From: Flavobacterium sp. HSC-32F16
GTDB taxonomy: Bacteria; Bacteroidota; Bacteroidia; Flavobacteriales; Flavobacteriaceae
Reading direction: 5' to 3'
Length of the DNA: 64,000 nucleotides
Assembly (NCBI RefSeq): GCF_024171645.1
Contig: NZ_JALKAC010000006.1
Span: forward strand, 248,001-312,000
Shown here: positions 26,239 through 34,882 of the stretch, one piece after another
Position numbering within the stretch: the first letter of the stretch is position 1
Layout of the letters: each line of letters starts with the position of its first letter
Position numbers and translations under genes: made by a program
The notes under the pieces: generated by a model
What the model saw: the letters and a program-made list of their open reading frames with translations, nothing else
Databases searched by the model: none
Told to the model about the DNA's origin: nothing

Positions 26239-29200
26239 ATGAAATTTTTAACCAATCAAAAATTAAGTCAAAATCAGGGTTTAACTCAGGAAAAGTCCAG
26301 ATTGACAGCATTAAATAATTTGAAAAAATTATATTTTATATTATTTATGTTTCTTGCGTATACAGCTGTTGCGCAAACCAATAAAACCGTAACCATAGAA
26401 GGAACCAATCTTACTTTTCAAAAAGTGTTTGCCAATATAACCAAGCAGACAGGATATGTTTTTTTCTATAATGTCAAAATTTTAGACAAAGCAAAACCAG
26501 TAAATTTAAATATCCAGAAAAAAAGCATTTCAGAGGCTTTAGGAATTATATTTGAAGGACAGCAGTTTGTCTTTACCATTCAGGATAAAACCATTGTAGT
26601 TACTTCAACAAGCCCAGAAAATATTTCTACAGGATCTATAGAAGTAAAAGGACGTGTGCTTAATTCCAGCGGAGAACCTTATCCGGGTGTAAATATTTGG
26701 GTTACAGGAACCAAAAATGGAGCAACTACAGACTTTGACGGAAGTTTTGCTCTTTATGGTGTACCAACAAATGCTATAATCGAAGCTTCGGGATTAACAA
26801 TCGAAACTACGAGATTAAATCTTGACGGCCGGTCCAATATAACAATAACAGCCAAAGAAAAAGTTTCGTTAATGAACGAAATTGTAGTAAATAACGGTTA
26901 CCAAAAAATTTCTAAAACACGTTCAACAGGATCTGTATCTACAATTACAGCAAAAGATTTGGAGAAAATTCCAGTTTCGAATGTAATGCATCAGTTAGAA
27001 GGTCAGGTAGCGGGTTTGGCAATAGACGTGCTGGAATCTGATAATTCATTTGTTTACGGCAATATATTTGGTGCAGGTGCGGCGAAAACGAGTTATAACT
27101 TTAGAATTAGAGGACAATCTACTTATAATACCAGCGGAGCCAGCAGTTTACCGTTAATTATTTTAGATGGTACGCCGACTGAATTAGATATTAGAACCTT
27201 AAATCCAAAAGATATTGAGAAAATAACATTCTTAAAAGATGCTGCAGCGGCTTCTATTTATGGTGCAAGATCTGCAAACGGTGTTATGGTAATCGAAACT
27301 AAAAGAGGTAAAAGAGGGAAAACAAGGTTCAGCGCTTCTCAAAATTATGCCATTGCTAATAAAGCTTCTTTATCTCGCCTGCCTTTAATGAATTCTTCTC
27401 AAGTATTGAATTTAGAACAGGAATTAGTAGATAAAGGTATTATTACAGATCCGGCGTCAGCAACAAGTTTATATTATTCAACTCCAATTAACCAAGGTGT
27501 AGAATATATGTTTCAGGAAAAAAGAGGAACTATAACAACAGCCGAAAAAAATGCACAATTAGATATTTTAAGAGGAAGAAATAACTACGATCAAATTACA
27601 AAGTATTTAATGCGTCCTTCTGAATCAAATAATTTTGATTTTTCTTTTAGCGGCGGCCAAAACGATTATACTTATTTTACATCGGCTTCATTTTCTAATG
27701 AAAAAACTCAGGCTGTTGGTACTGGAGGTAAACGTATGACTTTTACTGTAAACCAGGATTTTAAATTGCTTAATTACTTCAAAGTAAGCACGAGTTTAAA
27801 AGGATCTATTTTTAATTATGATCAAAATGGTTTAGGATTAAATCCACTTCAGGCATCTTTAACATCATTTCTGCCATACAATGAAATAATTGATGCTAAC
27901 GGAAATTCAGTTTCATACGAGAGACGCTTTTATAGTGCAGACGCCCAAAGACTTCAAAATCAGGGATATTTGCCATGGACCTATAATTACATGGAAGAAT
28001 TAGATAATAGTAACAGAAATATTAAAGAACAAAATTATTCTGCTAATATTTCTATTACAGCACCTTTATTCAAAGGTTTAGATGCTGTTGGAACTTATTA
28101 TATTGAAACTTCAAATTTGGACAATAAAAATTTATACAATCCAAATACCTATTTTGCCAGAGATCTTGTAAATCAGTATACAACTGTTAATACAGCTACA
28201 AATGAGTTAATTTATGGAGTTCCGTTAGGAGGAATAAGCCAAAATTCAAGATTTGGTAAAGACAGTTATACCGCAAGAGGTCAGTTGGTTTACAACACCA
28301 CTTTGGCAGATAAACATGCTATTGATGCTCTTGGAGGTATTGAGTTTAGAGAAACATTAGAATCAAATCAGTCAGGAACTTTATATGGATATAACGAAAC
28401 GGCACAGACTTCAATAGATCTTCCTTCAAATAATCCGAATACAATTTACGGATATGCGCAGGGAATTAGTTACAATAATACATTAAAAAGCCAGACGCGC
28501 CGCTTTTTGTCTTATTATGGAAATGCGTCTTATACGTATGATAACAAATATACCATTTCTGGAAGTGCCCGTTTAGACGATTACAACAATTTTGGTGTAG
28601 ATAAAAGTTACAGAAGAACACCTTTATGGTCTACTGGTTTAAAATGGAATATTACTCAAGAAAATTTCATGAAAAATGTCACTTTCTTTGATAACTTAAG
28701 TTTTAGAGCAAGTTACGGATACAACGGAAATATTAGTTTAGAGACATTCCCATTTACAAATATTTCTTTGGCCGATGTTGATAGATTTTCACAACAGCCT
28801 TATGCTTTTATATCTGCAGCAGCGAATCCTGCACTTCGATGGGAAAAAACCGGAATCATGAATTTTGGTCTTGATTTTAGTCTTCTTAACTATCGTTTAA
28901 ACGGAACCATTGAGTACTACAGAAAAGATAGTAAAGACTTAATTATGGAATTTCCGGTAACGCCGTTTTATGGAGTTCCAAATAGTTCGCTTACTAGAAA
29001 TTCATCTACTTTAGAAGGACATGGAATTGATTTGAATTTAAAAGGAACTATCATTAGTACAAAAGATTTTGGTTTTGATTTAAGTTTGGTAACATCTTAC
29101 AATACGAATGAAGTTACCGATTCAAGATTTACAAATTTTGCAAATATCTTAAATGGTTCTGGAAGTACAGCACCAATTAAAGGATATGGAACCAATAGTA

Positions 29201-29835
29201 TTTTTGCTTTTAGAAATGCGGGATTAAATAGTGCAGGAGCGGTACAGGTTTATGATAAAGACGGAAATATTGTGCAGCCAAATGTGATGCTTACAGATAT
29301 TGAAGACATGAAATATATGGGGACTTCTACACCAAAATATTACGGAAGTTTAAGTGCTAATTTAACTTATAAAAAACTTTCACTTTATCTTTTAGCTACT
29401 TACAAATTAGACTATGTAATGTTTAAACCATCATTTGATCAGTATGTAGACAGATACGGAAGTTTCAAAGGATATGATTTAAATTCAGACATTGACTTAA
29501 GATGGAGAAATCCAGGTGACGAAGCTACCACAAGCGTTCCCGGTGTAAGAGGGATGACAGGTTACAGTTTCTCCCGTTACAGATTTAGTGATAACAAAGT
29601 AATTGATGGAGACCATGTTCGTTTCAAAGAAGTTTCATTGAAATATGATTTATCAAGTCTCTTCGAAAATACATTTATAGATAGCGCCGCTTTAACTTGT
29701 TCTGCAAGAAACATTGGAATTATCTGGAGAAAAAACAATGACAATATCGATCCTGATTTTTTACCAGTAACTGGTTCGGGCATGAAACTGCCTCCAACGG
29801 CAATGTATTCAATGGGATTCAATTTTAATTTTTAA
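26239..29835 (+). CDS. SusC/RagA-type TonB-linked outer-membrane transporter with STN signalling domain
   Basis: 1198 residues. After a long N-terminal region with a signal peptide (YFILFMFLAYTAVAQ ends near residue 45) come an STN domain (about 50-110, TFQKVFANITKQTGYVFFYN), a carboxypeptidase-regulatory-like domain (about 133-210, GSIEVKGRVLNSSGEPYPGVN), a plug (about 230-355, SVSTITAKDLEKIPVSNVMHQLEGQVAGL) and a large barrel. The STN domain contacts FecR, so transport is coupled to sigma activation. SusC proteins import glycans or oligopeptides with SusD. The downstream thioredoxin and peptidase genes point to a peptide substrate, as for RagAB of Porphyromonas gingivalis. Confidence 0.93.
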   Translation: MKFLTNQKLSQNQGLTQEKSRLTALNNLKKLYFILFMFLAYTAVAQTNKTVTIEGTNLTFQKVFANITKQTGYVFFYNVKILDKAKPVNLNIQKKSISEALGIIFEGQQFVFTIQDKTIVVTSTSPENISTGSIEVKGRVLNSSGEPYPGVNIWVTGTKNGATTDFDGSFALYGVPTNAIIEASGLTIETTRLNLDGRSNITITAKEKVSLMNEIVVNNGYQKISKTRSTGSVSTITAKDLEKIPVSNVMHQLEGQVAGLAIDVLESDNSFVYGNIFGAGAAKTSYNFRIRGQSTYNTSGASSLPLIILDGTPTELDIRTLNPKDIEKITFLKDAAAASIYGARSANGVMVIETKRGKRGKTRFSASQNYAIANKASLSRLPLMNSSQVLNLEQELVDKGIITDPASATSLYYSTPINQGVEYMFQEKRGTITTAEKNAQLDILRGRNNYDQITKYLMRPSESNNFDFSFSGGQNDYTYFTSASFSNEKTQAVGTGGKRMTFTVNQDFKLLNYFKVSTSLKGSIFNYDQNGLGLNPLQASLTSFLPYNEIIDANGNSVSYERRFYSADAQRLQNQGYLPWTYNYMEELDNSNRNIKEQNYSANISITAPLFKGLDAVGTYYIETSNLDNKNLYNPNTYFARDLVNQYTTVNTATNELIYGVPLGGISQNSRFGKDSYTARGQLVYNTTLADKHAIDALGGIEFRETLESNQSGTLYGYNETAQTSIDLPSNNPNTIYGYAQGISYNNTLKSQTRRFLSYYGNASYTYDNKYTISGSARLDDYNNFGVDKSYRRTPLWSTGLKWNITQENFMKNVTFFDNLSFRASYGYNGNISLETFPFTNISLADVDRFSQQPYAFISAAANPALRWEKTGIMNFGLDFSLLNYRLNGTIEYYRKDSKDLIMEFPVTPFYGVPNSSLTRNSSTLEGHGIDLNLKGTIISTKDFGFDLSLVTSYNTNEVTDSRFTNFANILNGSGSTAPIKGYGTNSIFAFRNAGLNSAGAVQVYDKDGNIVQPNVMLTDIEDMKYMGTSTPKYYGSLSANLTYKKLSLYLLATYKLDYVMFKPSFDQYVDRYGSFKGYDLNSDIDLRWRNPGDEATTSVPGVRGMTGYSFSRYRFSDNKVIDGDHVRFKEVSLKYDLSSLFENTFIDSAALTCSARNIGIIWRKNNDNIDPDFLPVTGSGMKLPPTAMYSMGFNFNF

Positions 29836-29846
29836 AAGCTGTAACG

Positions 29847-31253
29847 ATGAAAAAATATTTAATATATATAGGCATTTTATCAACACTTTTAACAAGTTGT
29901 GATAATTACGTAGACATACAAACAGAAGGAAAACTTATTCCAAAAGAAACTGTGAATTATAGATATCTGCTGCAGGGAGCTGCTACGTTTAACAGCACTT
30001 ACAATTTAGTAGATGTAGCTTCAGATGATATTGTAATGCGCGATGACCACGCAAATTACTTTAATCAGTATTTTTCTGGTTCTGCTTACAACAGACCTTA
30101 TGTGGACACGTATAAATGGGCCAATGAAATTATTCCTGTTGGAGAAAGAGATAACGATATGAATTCGTTATATGCAAGCTTATATACTTGTAACGTAATT
30201 ATCAATGAAGTAATGACCAGTACAAATGGTACAGAGGCAGAACGTTTGGCTATAAAAGGAGAAGCCCAAGTTCATAGAGCTTTTATCTTTTTGACATTAG
30301 TAAATGTATTTGGAAAAGCCTACGATCCTGCAACTGCATCTACAGATTTAGGAATTCCTCTTTTAACTGTACCAACTGTAACAGAGAATGTTACAAGAGC
30401 ATCTGTAAAAGAAGTTTACGATCAAATTGTAAAGGATTTGACAGAAGCTGTTTCATCAGGATTAAAACCAGTAAATAGATCTAGAAGTGTTTGGTTTCCA
30501 TCAAAAGCATCTGCTTACGGATTATTAGCGAGAACAAATTTGTATATGGGAAATTATACAGAAGCCTTGCAGAATGCAGAATCAGCTTTAGCATTACAAA
30601 ATACTTTATTGAATTTAGAAGACTACGAAAATGCTGGAGATTATGGATGGCCGAGAACCTTTGATGATCCGGAAAATATACTGGCAAAAGAATCTACTAC
30701 TTATATGTATTCGCCGATATTTTTGTCTCTAAGCGATGAGTTATTAAATTCATTTGATACAAAAGATCTCAGATACCAATTGTACACAAGATCTATTAGT
30801 ACAATGACTTACGGAACTCTTACTCAGGGAAGAGCCTATTCTAAAGAACTTTTATCTGGAGACGGTCGTAACGCCGGACCAACTGTTCCTGAAATGTATG
30901 TGATTAAAGCCGAATGCGAAGCCAGAGCAGGAAATGCAGGTACAGCAATGACCACTATTAATACATTAAGAAAAAAACGTTTTAAAGCAGCAGATTATAC
31001 AGATTTAACTGCCGTTGATGCAAACGACGCTCTTGTAAAAGTTTTGGCTGAACGCCGAAAAGAATTAATGGGAAGAGCAGGATTTAGATGGGCCGATTTG
31101 AAAAGATTAAATAAAGATCCTCGTTTTGCTAAAACAATTACACATAAATACTTAACAGAAACTTTTACCATTGAACCAAACGGAAATCGTTATCAGTTTC
31201 CTTTTGCCGCAATCTACTTTGATTACGCTCCAGATCTGCAGCAAAATAATTAA
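29847..31253 (+). CDS. SusD/RagB-type substrate-capturing lipoprotein
   Basis: 468 residues; lipoprotein signal MKKYLIYIGILSTLLTSCDNY with Cys18. The SusD-like N-terminal helical part (VDIQTEGKLIPKETVNYRYLL) and RagB/SusD TPR-like segments (KGEAQVHRAFIFLTLVNVFGKAYDP; AYGLLARTNLYMGNYTEALQNAESAL; VLAERRKELMGRAGFRWADLKRLN) are clear. It forms the lid of the SusC barrel at the cell surface and captures substrate. It starts 11 bases after susC and so is translated from the same mRNA. Confidence 0.93.
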   Translation: MKKYLIYIGILSTLLTSCDNYVDIQTEGKLIPKETVNYRYLLQGAATFNSTYNLVDVASDDIVMRDDHANYFNQYFSGSAYNRPYVDTYKWANEIIPVGERDNDMNSLYASLYTCNVIINEVMTSTNGTEAERLAIKGEAQVHRAFIFLTLVNVFGKAYDPATASTDLGIPLLTVPTVTENVTRASVKEVYDQIVKDLTEAVSSGLKPVNRSRSVWFPSKASAYGLLARTNLYMGNYTEALQNAESALALQNTLLNLEDYENAGDYGWPRTFDDPENILAKESTTYMYSPIFLSLSDELLNSFDTKDLRYQLYTRSISTMTYGTLTQGRAYSKELLSGDGRNAGPTVPEMYVIKAECEARAGNAGTAMTTINTLRKKRFKAADYTDLTAVDANDALVKVLAERRKELMGRAGFRWADLKRLNKDPRFAKTITHKYLTETFTIEPNGNRYQFPFAAIYFDYAPDLQQNN

Positions 31254-31266
31254 AAAGAATTGATTC

Positions 31267-31304
31267 AAAAAAATATAGCACGTTCAGACAAAACTGAACG
31301 TGCT
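31267..31304. terminator. Stem-loop between susD and the thioredoxin gene (terminator-like on the minus strand)
   Basis: Stem AGCACGTTCAG/CTGAACGTGCT (31277-31287, 31294-31304) with loop ACAAAA. An A run sits upstream and no T run downstream, so it has the same reversed polarity as the stem-loop at 26140. It may stabilise the susCD mRNA end or reduce downstream expression. Confidence 0.6.
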
Positions 31305-31318
31305 TAAACAAAAAGAAA

Positions 31319-33316
31319 ATGAAAATATTAAAACTATTAACGCTTTTTATAACTGCTAATGCAGCTATATATGCGCAGGATCAACCCAAAAAATTTGAAA
31401 TTTCTCCAGAACAGCCAAATCCAGGAGAAGAAATTACGATTACTTATGATCCTTCCGCAACTGTTTTGAAAAATGCAAAACAGGTTTCAGGAAGATTATA
31501 TACTTATGATAATTTTAGATGGATCATTAAGGATATTAGTCTTAAAGCGACTTCTGATAAAAAATGGCAGACGAAAGTAAAACTTTCAGATCACGCATCA
31601 TTGATAACTTGTATTTTTACTTCAGACACTCTAATAGATAAAGGGGGAGCTATTACTTACAGCTGGATGCTTCCAAAATCTCCGGGTGCTTATATAGGAT
31701 GGGGAATGCTTCGTAATAAAGTTTTTGAAAATGATGTTCCAAACATCGTAGATGAATCAGCTTTTAAAAATGATTCTGTAGCCGTAATGTGGGTAAATTA
31801 CGAATTGCAATACCATCCAGAGAGCCGCAAGAAAATATTTTATAATGCATTAAAAGTAGCTCAAATTGTGAGAGGCGGTGATTTTGCTCCTCGTATCAAA
31901 AAAGAAGTTCGTTTTGTACTAACAAATGAGTTAGATAATCAGGATCAGTATAATGTAACCAAAGCAATCGGTTTATTAGAACCAGCTGCTAATAAAGTTT
32001 TTATTGATTCAGTGCAGCAGGTCTTGCTTAAAAAATATCCAAAAGGAGTTCTGGCGCGTGATATCGAAATTAGAAAAATCTTTATGGAATCAGATTTTGA
32101 TAAAAAAGTAAAACAGTATGCTGAATTCGAAAAAAACTTTCCAGCTGAGAAATTTTTAGATATTACTACAGATACAGAAAGTCTTTTCAGCGATAAATTA
32201 TTTAAAGCAATTGCTTACAATTATATCGTAAAAAATAAAGATTACAATTTCGCTTTAAACAGCGTTAAAAAAGTATCATTCAATAATGTACTAGATTACA
32301 GCTGGCATTTGGTTTCTATTCCTTTTAACAGACATGAAGATGGAATCGAGAAAACAGATTTGGAAACACTAAAAAAATACGCTGATATTATTATTCCTGA
32401 AATGGAAAGCAGAGAGGCATTTGTGCCTAAAGAATATGCGCAGAAATTATCTCCTAAAGAATGGCAGGCACTAACAGTAAATTACGCTGCAAGAGAATAT
32501 TTTACGTATGCAAAACTTCACGAAATCTTTAAAAACTATGATTTAGAAAGAAGATATCTGGATAAAATTAAGTCATTTTACGGTTACAAAGACGCAAGTT
32601 ACAACGAGGTTTATACGAGAATGCTCATTAGAGAAGGAAAAACGCTTGATGCGAAAGAATTATTAGCGATAAGCATTAGAGAAAACAAAGTAACGCCGGA
32701 AATGCTGGCTTCTTTAAAGTCTATTTACTTAAAAGAAGGCGGAAAAGAAGCAGGTTTTGAAGCACATGTTAATTCATTTAAATCAGACAGTAATATTCAG
32801 GAGCACAAAGCCAAACTGATTGCAGAACTGATCAATATGCCAATAGAAGGTTTTGATCTAGAAAGCAGCAGAGGTGGTAAAGTGAAATTAGCCGATCAAA
32901 AAGGAAAAATTGTAGTGCTTGATTTTTGGGCAATGTGGTGCGGACCTTGCAAAAATGCAATGCCTGGAATGCAGATGGCAGTTGAAAAGTACAAACAAGA
33001 TCCTAATGTGAATTTTTATTTTGTAGATACGCAAGAATACATCAAAGATTTTAAAGCGCAGACACAAGCTTTTATTAAAGAAAAAGGATTTGATTTTACG
33101 ATTTTGTACGATGGAAAAAATCCAAAAACAGGAAAGTTGGATGAAGTATACGAGAAATATTCTAAAGCATTTCAATTTTCTGGAATTCCAGAAAAAATGA
33201 TTATAGATCAAAACGGAAAATTAAGATGGAAATCAAATGGTTATTTTGGAAGTCCAACTGAATTGGCCGACGAAATTTCGATCATCATTGAGTATTTAAA
33301 AGCTGAGAAAAAATAA
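31319..33316 (+). CDS. TlpA-like periplasmic thioredoxin protein with large N-terminal domain
   Basis: 665 residues with signal peptide (MKILKLLTLFITANAAIYAQ). Residues about 515-660 form a TlpA/AhpC-TSA thioredoxin fold with active site WCGPC (about 539-543, LDFWAMWCGPCKNAMPG) and a cis-Pro segment FSGIPEKMIID. The first 500 residues contain an Ig-like start (ISPEQPNPGEEITITYDPSA) and a helical, TPR-like middle. Such proteins reduce or exchange disulfides in the periplasm and often follow SusC/SusD pairs in Bacteroidota. DsbD, encoded two genes later, would keep it reduced. Inferred role: opening disulfide bonds in the imported substrate. Confidence 0.85.
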   Translation: MKILKLLTLFITANAAIYAQDQPKKFEISPEQPNPGEEITITYDPSATVLKNAKQVSGRLYTYDNFRWIIKDISLKATSDKKWQTKVKLSDHASLITCIFTSDTLIDKGGAITYSWMLPKSPGAYIGWGMLRNKVFENDVPNIVDESAFKNDSVAVMWVNYELQYHPESRKKIFYNALKVAQIVRGGDFAPRIKKEVRFVLTNELDNQDQYNVTKAIGLLEPAANKVFIDSVQQVLLKKYPKGVLARDIEIRKIFMESDFDKKVKQYAEFEKNFPAEKFLDITTDTESLFSDKLFKAIAYNYIVKNKDYNFALNSVKKVSFNNVLDYSWHLVSIPFNRHEDGIEKTDLETLKKYADIIIPEMESREAFVPKEYAQKLSPKEWQALTVNYAAREYFTYAKLHEIFKNYDLERRYLDKIKSFYGYKDASYNEVYTRMLIREGKTLDAKELLAISIRENKVTPEMLASLKSIYLKEGGKEAGFEAHVNSFKSDSNIQEHKAKLIAELINMPIEGFDLESSRGGKVKLADQKGKIVVLDFWAMWCGPCKNAMPGMQMAVEKYKQDPNVNFYFVDTQEYIKDFKAQTQAFIKEKGFDFTILYDGKNPKTGKLDEVYEKYSKAFQFSGIPEKMIIDQNGKLRWKSNGYFGSPTELADEISIIIEYLKAEKK

Positions 33317-33335
33317 TTTAGTTAAAGGTTATAAA

Positions 33336-34724
33336 ATGAAAATTGTTAATTTTTTATATCTCAGCATTTTAGTATTGTGCTGTCAGACTGGTTTTTCCCA
33401 AACCATCTGGCAGGGACAATACCAGTCGTACCGAATACTGGTTTCAGGTGATTTTGACAGCAAAAAAGATTCTCTTTCTTTTAGTATCCCTGAATTAGGT
33501 TCAGAATGCAAAATTGCTTTTAAAGTTGCCGCAGATAGTGTTTCTTTTAAAAATGACATGTATGGTTATACTTTTAAAGGAAAATACAATACCGATAAAA
33601 CTGCAGTAACAGGAATTTTTAATAATTATTCAATTCCAAATGCCGTTATTGTTTTAAAGAAACAAACCGAAATCAAACCTTTGTTTTTTGCACAGCATCC
33701 GCAGAAACCGTATCCGTATGAAGTAAAAGATTTTACCTTTTCAGGGAAGAATACCAAGCTGACTTATGGCGCAACATTGACACTTCCGAAGAACAAAAAG
33801 AAATATCCGCTGGCCATTTTAATTTCTGGAACCGGGCAGCACGATCGCAATTATACGTTTATGGGCAGAGAATCTTTTACCGTTTTAGCCGATTATCTGG
33901 CTCGCAGCGGAATCGCTTCTCTTCGTGTAGACGACCGCGGATTTGGCAAAACAACCGGAGATTTTGAAAATGCCACAACTGGAGATTTTGCCAATGATAT
34001 CGAAGAAGAAATCGAATATTTAAAAAGTGATAAAAATGTCGATGCAACTCATATTGGTCTAATTGGCCACAGCGAAGGCGGTATGATTGCCTCAATCGTT
34101 AGCTCGAGAAACAAGGACATAAAATTCATGATTAGTTTGTCTGGCGTGGGAGTAAGCGGACTTGAAATGCTGAATCTTCAAAATACGGCGATTTTAAAAA
34201 GTTTCAATTTTACAGATGAGGTGGTAGCCAAACAAATGGAATTGTACAATATTTTATTCAAAGCCGTTTACGATACTAAAGACGATGAATCTGTAAAACC
34301 CATAATGGAAACGAAATTGAAAGAATGGATGCAGAAACAGGATTCTGTCACGCTAAAAAAAGTACAGCTTTGGGACGGACGCGATCAGACATTTTTATAC
34401 CGATACGGAAAAGATGCTGACAGAAAATGGTACCGCTACACCATTCATTATAATCCGGAAGATTACCTGCCTAAAATTACAGTTCCTGTAATGATTGCAA
34501 ACGGCGATAAAGACATTCAGGTTCCGGCAGTAGAAAATATTAACTCATTTAAGAAATATCTTAAAGTTAAAGACCTGACTACTAAAATTTATCCGGGATT
34601 AAACCATATGTATCAGCATTGTATTACTTGTACTCAAAAAGAAGTCAAAGAGATAGATGAGGTCTTTGCACCAGAAGTTTTGGAGGATATTTCTAAGTGG
34701 ATTTTAGTTCGTTATAAAAAGTAA
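33336..34724 (+). CDS. Exported alpha/beta hydrolase (peptidase/esterase-like)
   Basis: 462 residues with signal peptide (MKIVNFLYLSILVLCCQTGFSQ). N-terminal 120 residues form a beta-rich lid-like domain; the hydrolase core follows: oxyanion region LILISGTGQHDRN-like stretch (AILISGTGQHDRNYTFMG), DDRGFGKTTG, nucleophile elbow GHSEGG, Asp in NGDKDIQVPA and His in YPGLNHMYQH, a full Ser-Asp-His triad. The family includes dipeptidyl/acylaminoacyl peptidases and esterases (DUF1749/S9-like, serine aminopeptidase S33). Cotranscribed 20 bases after the thioredoxin gene, in a peptidase context; a role in peptide or ester cleavage in the periplasm is inferred. Confidence 0.85.
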   Translation: MKIVNFLYLSILVLCCQTGFSQTIWQGQYQSYRILVSGDFDSKKDSLSFSIPELGSECKIAFKVAADSVSFKNDMYGYTFKGKYNTDKTAVTGIFNNYSIPNAVIVLKKQTEIKPLFFAQHPQKPYPYEVKDFTFSGKNTKLTYGATLTLPKNKKKYPLAILISGTGQHDRNYTFMGRESFTVLADYLARSGIASLRVDDRGFGKTTGDFENATTGDFANDIEEEIEYLKSDKNVDATHIGLIGHSEGGMIASIVSSRNKDIKFMISLSGVGVSGLEMLNLQNTAILKSFNFTDEVVAKQMELYNILFKAVYDTKDDESVKPIMETKLKEWMQKQDSVTLKKVQLWDGRDQTFLYRYGKDADRKWYRYTIHYNPEDYLPKITVPVMIANGDKDIQVPAVENINSFKKYLKVKDLTTKIYPGLNHMYQHCITCTQKEVKEIDEVFAPEVLEDISKWILVRYKK

Positions 34725-34736
34725 TAATGTGTGATC

Positions 34737-34769
34737 ATCTTTGTCAAAGTTTGAAACTTTGACAAAGAT
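34737..34769. repeat. CTTTGTCAAAG hairpin repeat, copy 2
   Basis: Near-perfect palindrome ATCTTTGTCAAAG/CTTTGACAAAGAT with a short TTTGAAA middle, 13 bases after the hydrolase stop. Same sequence family as the hairpin at 14737. There is no T tract, so it is not a classical terminator. Confidence 0.65.
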
Positions 34770-34864
34770 TGAAAAACCAAAAACGCTTGATTACCAAGGT
34801 TCTTTACCCAAACCCTTTTTCGTTTTTATATAATTAATTATGGACTTTCCTTAACAGGATCGAT

Positions 34865-34880
34865 CATGAAATGTTTCATG
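34865..34880. promoter_or_regulatory. Palindrome CATGAAA-N2-TTTCATG ahead of dsbD
   Basis: A 16-base palindrome with perfect 7-base arms ends 2 bases before the chosen dsbD start codon (34883) and contains an alternative in-frame ATG (34871). It could be an operator or a start-codon-proximal hairpin. No second copy with the same sequence was noticed. Confidence 0.35.
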
Positions 34881-34882
34881 CT

